A stretch of DNA of 64,000 nt from contig CM076189.1 of the NCBI GenBank assembly GCA_038277395.1, positions 107,806,154 to 107,870,153 on the forward strand, read 5' to 3'. The notes under the pieces are model-generated. The model was not told the DNA's origin, ran no database searches, and worked only from the letters and a program-made list of their open reading frames with translations. Shown here piece by piece: positions 55,780-64,000 of this stretch. Numbering within the stretch: position 1 is the stretch's first letter; every line of letters starts with the position of its first letter. The position numbers and the translations under genes were made by a program. Source of the DNA: Dryocosmus kuriphilus (lineage: Eukaryota; Arthropoda; Insecta; Hymenoptera; Cynipidae).

Positions 55780-56255
55780 ATCGTCGTAAAACATGTTTTT
55801 TTTCGGATTCAGGGGGTCACGAAACGTCGAGATTTCATGAAATCCGCGACAGTCAGTTTTCACATAAAACTAATACCTCCTCATTTAAGATGAGAGTGTA
55901 AATATTAGAAATTTGACTTTCCTTGTTTTATTTCTACTGTTAGATCTTTGGTTGAAAAGTCGAAAATTCATCTATTTTGAATGAAAATCAATATTTCGTT
56001 GTCAAAAATTCGTTTGTTCAGTTCGTAATTCGACCATTTTTTGCTGAAAAATAATATTTTTTGTTTCGCAGATAAACTATTATGTATCTGACTACGGACT
56101 TGTCTATTCTATCTGAGAATGAACATCTTTAGTTAAGAAATTGAAATATGTTGTGACATATTCAGCAATTTTTTCACAAATTCGTTTCTAGTTGAAAATT
56201 AATTATTCTGTTGTAGAAAATTCATTTTTTTGGGGTCAGTATTGAACTTTATTAA
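55780..56255 (+). repeat. Composite repeat copy 2, right part
   Basis: Resumes with TCGTCGTAAAACATGTTTTTTT and GGGGTCACGAAACGTCGAG (about 55815-55835), matching 17140-17615 to TTTTTTGGGGTCAGTATTGAAC. About 150 bases (55631-55779) between the transposon end and this point have no counterpart in copy 1. Confidence 0.8.
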
Positions 56256-57500
56256 TGCAGACTCATCCTTTTGAATTAATAGTTCAACTATTTATAATCG
56301 TATATTTTGTTAAAGATTTGTCTCTTTCAGTTGAAAATTAAACTATTCCTATTTTGTTCAAATATATCTTTCTTAGTTAGAACGAAACTATTTCGTTGAA
56401 GGTTCGTGTCTGTCTTTCTGAGAATTTTACGTTTTTTTTCAATTAAAAATTTAAACAATTTGATCGAAACCTCAACTGCTAATTTTTTGTGGAAAAGTTT
56501 TGAATTTATCTATTTTTTGTTCAAAGCTAAACGTCTTTTTCAAAATTCAAGTGTTCTATTTTTCACGATTTTTTGTTTTTTTTTTTTTTTTGGTTAAAGA
56601 TTTAGCATAAAAATTGAAATATTTTGTCGAAAAACTCGAATATATTTTGGTGAAAATCTATTATTCCTTGGTTGAAATCTGGAATGTTACATTTTTATGG
56701 AAAAGTTGGGAATTTAACTATTTTTAGTTCAAAGCTAAGCATTTTTGAAAATGTAAGTGTTCCATTTTCCATGAATTTTTAATTTTTTTTGTTGTTAAAC
56801 TTTCAACTTGCAAAATTGAAATCTTTTGATGAAACGCTCGAATATGTTGTTCGAAGGATAATATTCCGTGGTTGAAGACTCAACTATCTTTCGTTCAAAA
56901 TTTACCCATTCCATTTTTAGTTCAACCTTTTGTCGTTGGTTAAAAATTCTACTATTAGATATTTTTTTGAATATTCATCTTTTTCGGTTGAGAATTCAGC
57001 GAGTTCGAGGAAAATTCGTAACTTTTGACTGAGAGGTAAACCCTTGCAGTTTTGGTTTAAAATTCTTTTTTTCGCTGAAAATTCAACTAGATTCTGAAAA
57101 ATTGACAGTTTTTAATAAGAAATTGAAATATTTTTTGAAAATGAACCATTTTGATTGAGAATGTATCTATTTTTTTATTAAAAATTAATCTAATTATTTG
57201 AAATTTGTTTGAATTTATTTGTTTGAAGATGTAACGTTTTGGTGGAAAATAAAGATATATTGGTTGAAAATTCAACCAATTTTGGAAATATTTGCAGTTT
57301 TTTAGTTAAAAGTTAAAGTACGTAGTTTAAAATTAATGCTCATTTTTGAAAATATAATTATATTCCGTTGAAAGTTCATTAATTTGATTGAAAAAATTAT
57401 GCACAGGAAGTAATGGTTAGTATTGCATCCAGTGGTTTTTTCGCGAATAAGTATTGGAAATCCAATCCTTTCTCTCGAAAAAGTTGTCAGGAACAAAGCT
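56256..57500 (+). repeat. Degenerate TTGAAAATTCAAC-type minisatellite
   Basis: Same word family as 17616-18640, continuing the composite repeat outward. Includes the poly(T) run near 56578-56591. No coding signal. Confidence 0.65.
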
Positions 57501-57720
57501 AACCAATACTTCTTTTTCATAAGGGACGTATAATTTATTTAATGACATATTCAAAAATTTTGGTAGAAACTTAATTTCCTATCCAATTTTAGAATAAAGA
57601 AAAACTCAGCGTTTTTCGGTGTTCTTAAAATTTTTAACAATGCCCTTCAGTTAATAATGCCCCTTAAAGTATGCCCTGATAATATTTTTGCTTTAGATTG
57701 TATTATAGTTTTTAAATTAC
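57501..57720. other. Start of the 18.4-kb intron
   Basis: Anonymous A/T-rich sequence immediately downstream (minus strand) of the donor at 57720-57719. Confidence 0.5.
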
Positions 57721-57888
57721 CTGCTGTACTAGGTAGTGCATGTGTCTGTATTTGAGGATGAATATAAAACCCTTTCCAATATTTTGACTTCAGTTTTCCA
57801 TTAGGGTGTAACACGAGATCATTATCCTGTAGTTCGTAGCACTCTTCTTCACCATCTGTTCTTGTAGGAAAATGAAAGTCATTATTTA
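57721..57888 (-). CDS. Fourth visible exon (168 bases) of the phase-1-exon gene
   Basis: Acceptor AAATTTTTCAG before 57888, donor G|GTAATTT after 57721. Two bases, 55 codons and one base. Polar start (NNDFHFPTRTDGEEECYELQ), then DNDLVLHPNGKLKSKYWKGF and YIHPQIQTHALPSTA. The split codon with the previous exon is GTA and with the next is GGT. All other frames of the exon are closed or lose phase. The donor is followed by the 18.4-kb intron. Not recognised. Confidence 0.7.
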
Positions 57889-57939
57889 CTGAAAAATTTT
57901 GAAAAAACGTTTCTTAGAAATGTTTAATTATACTAAGTT

Positions 57940-58640
57940 GTGATTCTATTAAATTATTATTTGAGAAGAAGTTCATGGAAAAGGTTTTTTTTTTGCACAT
58001 GGGACATCGAAATAGATGCGGCTGAAGTCCAAAATGAAACAGATGTGGTGTCAGGAAAAAAGTCAACGATTCTCTATCGAGGGCGGAAACCGCCCTTAAT
58101 ATCTAACGTCTTTCAAGTCTCAAAGTCGACGCCTTGCAATATATAAGCATAAAATTGAGGACACGAGGAGCAAAGGTAATCCCTGAATGACGTTGAACAA
58201 TTTTTGGTTTCAGGAAAAAAGTCTCCCACCCCTATATGGAGGGCAGAACTCACATTTACTGCCTGAAATTTATCAAGTCCAAATGTCGAGACTTTTCAAC
58301 CAGGAAATGGTTACTATTTTTCTGAAAAGTCATTTTAGGATATTCGTCTTTGCTTTCAATGTCAGAGAGTTGGTATTTACTCGTGTGTAATGTCTGGACT
58401 TTTGGACTTGATAAATTTTCGAAAATAAGGGCGACTTCTACCCACGATATATGTGTCATTTATTTTTTTCTTGACCGTACGTTCCATCCATTGTTATCTA
58501 GGATTGCATACCTTTCTTTCTATTTGATGAAGTTGCCAATTACTCATTGAAATGTGTCGTCCTTATGACTTGATCCATTGTAGAAAAAAGGGTGATTTCT
58601 ATCCTGGATGTAAAATTGTGAGTGACGAGGGAATGAGAGG
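57940..58640 (+). other. Intron with locally duplicated sequence, no gene seen
   Basis: The words TTTCAGGAAAAAAGTC...GAGGGCrGAA... (about 58050 and 58210) and GGACTTGATAAATTTTCGAAAATAAGGGCGACTTCTACCC-like text (about 58405 and 58570) show diverged internal repeats. A 9-base microexon candidate sits at 58254-58262 (see findings). Confidence 0.45.
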
Positions 58641-58787
58641 AGTGTGTATGAGTTAGTTGGGGTGAGCTATACGCGTGAAAGAAGAAGAATGAGAGAGTGT
58701 TTAGCAGCGATAATGGAAAGCATGATTAGATTTTTTGCAGAATACTATAATATTTATTTTAGACTGTATTTTAGTTTTCTAAATTAC

Positions 58788-58901
58788 CGTTTGCCTGTTG
58801 ATGCTGGAGAATTTGACCGCCTCGGACAACTGCAACAATTCTTTGATCATCTTCGATTTTATCACCATCACTTGGATCTAGGTCATTGTAAAGGTAAGGA
58901 G
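58788..58901 (-). CDS. Third visible exon (114 bases) of the phase-1-exon gene
   Basis: Acceptor TTTTTTTTTACAG before 58901, donor G|GTAATTT after 58788. Only the phase-1 frame is open (the other two hit stops within 25 bases). The 37 codons are PYLYNDLDPSDGDKIEDDQR, IVAVVRGGQILQHQQAN. This exon fixes the reading phase of its neighbours. Acidic first half, then a short beta-like segment. Function unknown. Confidence 0.75.
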
Positions 58902-58991
58902 CTGTAAAAAAAATGTAGATTATTCATTATTTATGTATTTAAAAAATTCATTAACGTAGAACTTAGTAGAGTGTCCAAAATACTACATCAC

Positions 58992-59036
58992 CGTAATCTA
59001 GATGACCTTGAGTAGGAATCGTAACTGTCCTTTTGT
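58992..59036 (-). CDS. Second visible exon (45 bases) of the phase-1-exon gene
   Basis: Acceptor TTTTTCTTTCAG before 59036. Two bases, 14 codons (KRTVTIPTQGHLDY) and one base. The donor G|GTGATG is weaker than the others, but it is the only one that keeps phase with the next exon, 90 bases away. It joins to the first visible exon through AAC and to the third through GCT. Confidence 0.55.
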
Positions 59037-60541
59037 CTGAAAGAAAAATATAGATTCTAAATTATTTTAATAATTAAAGTCTCATTTACTTAGAATTTAA
59101 TTGGGGGCCCATAAAATTAAATTCTTAAAATTCTGTGACATTCCCTTAGCAACCGTTCATTCTCCCTCACTATTTAAAATTTTTCAACATTTTTTGTATA
59201 GAAAGGAAAATAAGATACGGAAATCAGGCGGAATAATGTGATAAAAAGGTGGAAAAAGGGGAAATTTTGACACTTAAGTGGGGAAGAATAGGAGAAAGAT
59301 TAAACGCTTATTTTTACATGTAGAAAAGAGAAATAGTTTTCTTATAAGGAGTCTTATGTATATAAATAGTTTCAAGAGATTTGCGAATAATTTCGTCCAT
59401 CAGAAGATTTATTTTTAGAACGTTGATCAATCCTTGGTCACTTTAGTGAATATTTGCAGAAAATAGACGATTATTATCAATGGAAAAAATTACTTCCTTT
59501 AAAAAACTTGCAGGTTCAAACGATTTCAAGCTTAGGAGTTTTCACCTGAAGATGATACTTTTTATCAGAAATATTATATCCTTTAGAATACCTTAGGTTT
59601 CAACAATTTAAAGTTACATTAGGAAATTCTTGCCGCAAAGGATTGCTTTACAACAAAAATCATTAGTTATTTTTGAAATCTTGCAAATCTCAAGAATCTG
59701 AGATTATGCTGGGTATTTTCCGTCAAAAATCTTTAGATTTTTAGAAGAAATGTAGAACCAAAGTCCTTGGAGATTCAATGGAATCATTAAAAACTTATGA
59801 CATTCCTTGCAATGCCTTACAATTCTTAAAATCCCTTTAAATTCTTCGAAATCAGTTATTATTTAATATCTATCGAAAGTATTGAAATCCGTAGAAGTCC
59901 CTTGAATATAAAAACTAAAATCCTTTAAAATATTTAGAATTACTTCAAAATCCTTTCAGATTTATTAAAAATGTTATAACATCATAAAATTGTAGGATTA
60001 TTTCAACAGATTTCAATAATTTCAAAAGATATGAAGAATTTAAACAAATTTGAAAGGATGTCACTGAATTTATGTTACTTTAAAAGATACCAAAGAATTT
60101 AAAGGAATCGAATTTTCAAAGATTTCAAAAAATTTCGAAGAATTTCATAAGATATAAAGGATTTCATAAGAACTCCAAGCATTAAAAAAATTTAAGAGTA
60201 TTTAAAATGTTTCAAGGGGTTTCAAAGAACTAATAAGGTTTTAAGGGATTTTAGGAGATGGTAACGGATTTCTGGAGAACTCTAGGGAATAAAATAATTT
60301 TTTTTATTTTTAAAAGTTTTAAATGATTTATACGTATCCATAAATATTTTAAACAAATCAAAGGAGTTAAACATGGGTTAAAGGATTTCAAGGAGTGACA
60401 ATGGATTTTCTTGAAAATATTTAAAATGCCTTATTCAAATGACGGAGCAATTGATAAGATCTGAAGCCTTATCCATTAAAAAAATGAAATTTCTAAAATT
60501 TTAGAAATTTAAGTTGTAAATCTTCGGAAAAATAAACTTAC
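59037..60541. other. Intron with TTTAAAGGATTTCAAAG-type minisatellite (59800-60430)
   Basis: A 1,505-base intron of the minus-strand gene. The part 59800-60430 is a degenerate tract of CTTTAAAATCC words that flips to GGATTTCAAAG orientation after about 60000. No further exon seen. Confidence 0.6.
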
Positions 60542-60622
60542 TATCCCAGTTGAAATAAACAAGGTTTCTCCTTTCGTCGTACAAGAACGGTGGACGCATT
60601 GATCTTCGCAGCAGGGGACCGT
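60542..60622 (-). CDS. First visible exon (81 bases) of the phase-1-exon gene
   Basis: Acceptor CCTTTTTTCTTACAG before 60622 and donor A|GTAAGTTTA after 60542, both strong. Two bases, 26 codons and one base: GPLLRRSMRPPFLYDERRNL, VYFNWD. Because it begins with a split codon, at least one upstream coding exon must exist above 60622; none was found before the right edge. A second frame is also open but would not join in phase to the next exon. Confidence 0.7.
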
Positions 60623-61249
60623 CTGTAAGAAAAAAGGTAGGGACATTTTATTAACGAATTTTTTCAACTATCCCAACTGTGTTTTCGTACCAGTTCATAA
60701 AACTTCGAACAATTTTCAAATATGTGCTTGCTTCCAATTTTTTATCATTCATTTCCTCTAAATATATGTCAGGCCACAAAGCGCTTCATAGAACGAAAAA
60801 AATTAAGAAAAAAGTATTTTCGAACGTGAAAAACATCGTCTTTAAAAATTGGCCCTCTTGAGCAATCAAAAATTAACTTTTTAATTAAAAATGTAGGGTA
60901 CTATTAGTATAAACTAAAAAAAAAAAGCGTCAAAACAATTTGTTTAGCTCAGTTTCATCACCCCCCCGACCCCCGCCGAAAAGCTGTAAACTGTTTTTCA
61001 GTTCACTGAATTTCGACCCAAATGTGTTCATAAGCGCTATCAATAAAAAATTGTGCGCTGAGCAAGCCTTCGAGGTTTTCGATTTTAAATATAGAATATC
61101 TAGAATTAATCCAAAAAAAAAAAATCTTTTAACGCACATTACTATAATTTAAGTAAAAAGTTGTGAAATAAAGACAATTCTCCAGTCAAATTTTTGGCCA
61201 ATCAAACTAAACATCTGAAATGGTTAACAACAAAATTCAAACAAGAAAA
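60623..61249. other. No gene seen
   Basis: A/T-rich sequence upstream of the first visible exon; searched on the minus strand for an exon ending in phase 1 and found none convincing. A C-rich run lies at 60961-60977. Confidence 0.5.
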
Positions 61250-61830
61250 ACTAGAAAAGAGGAGGAAAAGTGTGTTGCCTTTATAAGGATGTTGCATGAA
61301 CACCGAAACGTTGGCATGCTTTGAAATTGGGTTTTAGTTGGGTTTTCCAACAAAGTATAAATAAAAAAATACTGGGAAAGAAAAAGGAGGAAGGGGATTT
61401 GATTGGTTGCCTTCCTTTCCCCCCTCGTTTTTTGTCTTTCTTGTTTGAATTTTTCTAGAAGCCTTTTCATTTGCTTAGTTTGATTGGTCCAAATTGGTTC
61501 GGAGAGTTTTTTCTTGATTTAACAACTTTTTACTCAGTCTTTGATTTTTTTATGTTCTTAAAGTTTTTATTGTTCTTGAGGTTTTTGAGGTTTTTGAGCT
61601 TTTTGACGTTTTTCAGTTTCCAATATTTTTTATTTTTTTTATTTTTTTGACCATTCTGATGTGTTTGAGGTTTTTGATATTTTTAATTGAATATATTTTG
61701 TGTAGGATAAATATCAACCTTGAAAGTTTGTTCTTGAAGTAGATATTATTAATGGATCGCAGGAGAAAATAAAATTTTAATGCTGATGAATTTTGATGCA
61801 GCAACGTTTCGTTGGCTAGGGATTTTCCAA
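61250..61830. other. Possible Penelope-like terminal sequence with opposed CGAAACGTT motifs
   Basis: CGAAACGTTGG occurs on the plus strand (61305-61315) after GCATGAACAC. On the minus strand CTGAAGAGATTGG...CCAACGAAACGTTG (61838-61799) has the outline of a degenerate hammerhead: CTGA(A/T)GA, a stem, then CGAAACG. Between them is an A/T-rich stretch. It is weaker than the motif in the 691-bp palindrome and given with low confidence. Confidence 0.25.
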
Positions 61831-62402
61831 TCTCTTCAGGCTAGAATTTTAATGTAGAAAAACAATTAAGCACAATCAAAAAAAAATTTAAGAAACAGTA
61901 TGTGAATAACAAAATTGTCACGAACCTCATCGATCGAAGATATAAGCATTCATAAAGAACGTATGGTTAAAAAAAATTTTGATTAAATAAGGACATTGAA
62001 AAGTGACAATGTGTTGAGTAACAATTTTAAAGTTTTAGATGACATGCTCACAACGAGGTACAAACGATAGTGATCATGCGATAATATCAAGCTTTCATTC
62101 GTTTACGCAAATATGGAATAATTCACACAAATATTATTGATGTTCATGAGAGTACAAATAAGTACATATCCATCTGTTGCGAATCAAATTTAAGAATAAT
62201 GGGAAAATATCTATTATTTAATGCATATATATCTTCCTCCTTATTTATAATATTTTGATTGCATTTCATATGGACTATTTCAGAGATGAGACGCTTTTCT
62301 ATGTTGGGCTACAAATCCAATATAGTAGCTTTTTCCAATTGAATGTATGTTTGACGTTAATAATCGGAATTAATTTATCACTCTTCATTATAGTAAAGAA
62401 GT

Positions 62403-62570
62403 AGGGTTTTCCTCGATCATACGAGAATAAAATAAAATACCAAATTTTTAGTCTTGAAACGACGTTCAATCTTACGCCTGATGAGTTAGGCAAACAAAGC
62501 CAAGGAAAAGTCGTTTCAAGAATAAAAATTTGGTCTTTTATTTTAATCTCATATGATCGAGTACAACCCT
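62403..62570. repeat. Inverted repeat, 61-bp arms
   Basis: Left arm 62403-62463 (AGGGTTTTCCTCGATCATAC ... TTGAAACGAC) and right arm 62510-62570 (GTCGTTTCAAG ... ATATGATCGAGTACAACCC) pair at about 87%, with a 46-base loop containing CGCCTGATGAGTTAGGC. Weaker pairing continues outward. It may be a small fold-back element. Confidence 0.7.
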
Positions 62571-62648
62571 AAACCTTTATGTTTGAAGTTATTTTGATGT
62601 GTATAGACAATATGCAGTAAAAATAGTACAAATAAGAAGGAAGATGTA

Positions 62649-63969
62649 CGAGGTGTAATCAAAAAGTTAGGTGACCTTTTGAATTTCGCAGGATACGTAC
62701 AGTCGATATTCGTTTTCCTGTTTTCTTATGTTGGTACACTCGTCCCAAACATCTGTGCATAGTCTCAGCAATATAGCATTTTTTGTTTGTTTGTGAGAGG
62801 CATAAAGGTTAGAAGTGTTTTGCGTGCTTGGCGATTTTCTGCTGTCGAAAAAAATGGATCAAAGAATTTGCATCCAATTTTGTGTAAAAAATGGAATTAA
62901 GTGCTCGAAAACACTTGAAATGTTGACACTGGCATACGGCGAGTGTACTCTGAGTAAAAAAAATGTTTAAGAGTGTTACAAGCTCTTTCGGGGATGCCAA
63001 GAAGATGTTAATGACGAAGCTCGCCCTGTATGTTCCAGCACGTCAACAACTGATGAAAACGTTCAAGAAGTGAAGAAAATAGTGTTGGCGAATAGTCGAA
63101 TTACAATTAGAGAAGTTCTGATGATGTCGGCATCACGCTTGGCTCGTGCCAAGCAATTTTAGTGGATATTGTGGGCATTAGACGTGTGCCAGCGAAGTTT
63201 GTTCCGAAATTTTTAAATTTTGACCAAAAGAACCGTCGCGTGAGCATCGCTCAGGAGCTGTTGAATGACGTCAACGGCGACCCAGACTTGCTCAAAAGGA
63301 TCATAAAAGGTGATGAAGCATGGGTATATGGTTATGACGTCAAAACTAAGACTCAGTCGTCCCAGTGGAAGCATTCTGGATCACCAAGACCAAAAAAAAC
63401 ACGCCAAGTTTGATCAAATGTCAAGGTTTTGCTTACCGTTTTCTTCGATTATCATGGCGTAGTGCATCAGGATTTCTTACCACAAGGTCGTACAGTTAAC
63501 AAAGAGTATTACCTTCAAGTCGTGCGCCGCTTACGCGAAGCAATACGAAATAAACGTCCGAAATTGTGGAAAAACCAGTCATGGTTATTGCACAACGATA
63601 ATGCGCCAGCTGACACGTCATTGCTTGTTGGTAATTTTTTAGCCAATAACAACACCATAGTCATGCCTCAGCCACCGTATTCAACAGATTTGGCTCCCTG
63701 CAACATTTTCCTGTTTCCAAAACTGAAAAGGCCTATGAAGCGATGGCGTTTTTTGACGATTGAGGAGACAAAGACCGCAACGCTGGAAGATCTGAAGGCT
63801 ATACCAAAAAGTGCTTATCAGAAATGCTTGGAGGATTGGAAAAAGCCCTGGCACAATTGTATTATATCCGAGGCGGATTACTTTGAAGGGTACAACATCA
63901 ATATTGATGAATAAATAAGTATTTTTTGATAAAAATAAAAAGTCACCTTACTTTTTGATCACAACCTCT
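62649..63969 (+). mobile_element. Mariner element 2, decayed
   Basis: A 1,321-bp element with TA target sites at 62647-62648 and 63970-63971. Ends CGAGGTGTAATCAAAAAGTT..GGTGAC (62649-62675) and, in reverse complement, AGAGGTTGTGATCAAAAAGTAAGGTGAC pair with one gap and a few mismatches. It is from a different mariner lineage than the element at 41357-42688, since both the ends and the protein differ. Confidence 0.85.
62854..63914 (+). pseudogene. Mariner transposase pseudogene
   Basis: Starts MDQRICIQFCVKNGIKCSKT (62854) and hits a stop after SKKNV; a second early stop and a frame change lie near 63162. From there the frame runs with GDEAWVYGYD (first catalytic Asp kept, about 63313) and SSQWKHSGSPRPKK, a TGA at about 63412, then VKVLLTVFFDYHGVVHQDFL, LLHNDNAPA (second Asp, about 63594) and STDLAPCNIFLFPKLKRPMK. 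The third catalytic Asp, expected at APCD, is Asn. TAA at 63912-63914 is the native stop. Three lesions plus the Asn change make it inactive. Confidence 0.9.
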
Positions 63970-64000
63970 TATATGCATGAAAATAAAGGTATTTTCATAT

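Larger units (their letters stand above)
38356..60622 (-). other. Locus of an unrecognised multi-exon gene with only phase-1 introns
   Basis: Six exons in transcript order: 60622-60542, 59036-58992, 58901-58788, 57888-57721, 39292-39212, 38912-38356. Internal lengths are 81, 45, 114, 168 and 81 bases, all multiples of three. Each starts with two bases and ends with one base of a split codon, so joined codons are AAC, GCT, GTA, GGT and CAA with no stop. The product has 347 visible residues; the N-terminus is beyond the first exon seen. The introns are 1505, 90, 899, 18428 and 299 bases. The 18.4-kb intron holds mariner, a tandem array, the composite repeat and a 3.2-kb transposon. No known domain is recognised. 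Signs that it is real: consistent phase, consensus splice sites, no stops, a poly(A) signal. Confidence 0.7.

Noticed and set aside
60542..60622. A second open frame in the first vis​ible exon that is cysteine-rich
   Set aside because: It starts and ends in phase 0 and cannot join the next exon, whose neighbour (58901-58788) is open only in phase 1. Taken as coincidence.

Overview
The window is AT-rich nuclear DNA of an arthropod, most likely an insect. The evidence is eukaryotic splice sites, non-LTR retrotransposons with (TAA)n or (TAAA)n tails, mariner/Tc1 elements with TA target sites, short GA-rich and degenerate A/T-rich satellites, and a 500-base scaffold gap (26667-27166). No species can be named from the sequence alone. 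Most of the 64 kb is nested transposon debris. There is no rRNA, no convincing tRNA and no CRISPR array.

Host genes. Two minus-strand loci stand out. The first (38356-60622) is a chain of at least six exons with good splice sites. All introns fall in phase 1, every internal exon is a multiple of three, the terminal exon has a clean stop followed by AATAAA, and one 18.4-kb intron is packed with transposons. The encoded product (347 visible residues, N-terminus outside the window or unseen) resembles no family I recognise. The second locus starts at 25290 with a TATA box, an ATG, a 19-residue signal-peptide-like segment and a GTAAGT donor, again in phase 1. A possible last exon of this second gene, weakly similar to the last exon of the first, lies at 12115-12400. 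The two may be tandem paralogues encoding secreted, fast-evolving proteins.

Mobile elements, left to right. 1-4846: a relic of LINE A (APE endonuclease plus reverse transcriptase), split by an antisense LINE B. 4847-9957: two copies of LINE C (restriction-like endonuclease type), the first starting directly after the TAA tail of LINE A and the second directly after the tail of the first. 10554-11760: decayed antisense ORF of an arthropod repeat family with an NDGNTAR motif. 12404-14135: third LINE C. 15222-17615 and 50680-56255: two copies of one 2.4-kb composite sequence, the second split by a 3.17-kb DNA transposon with 209-bp inverted repeats. 18765-22866: the best LINE A copy, holding a 1.06-kb poly(A) retroposon with a perfect 12-bp target duplication. 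28323-34640: two LINE ORF1 relics, one framed by 618-bp direct repeats, and a 691-bp near-perfect palindrome with a hammerhead-ribozyme motif in each arm, as in Penelope-like elements. 35326-38090: LINE A and LINE B relics with a Tc1-like fragment. 41357-42688: a mariner with an open transposase frame. 43466-46763: tandem 1.0-1.1-kb repeats with a GAC-type microsatellite and GC-rich palindromes. 62649-63969: a decayed mariner.

Nothing here works as an operon. The transposons are separate insertions, many inside introns of the two candidate genes. The parts that most deserve work are the phase-1 exon genes and the hammerhead palindrome.
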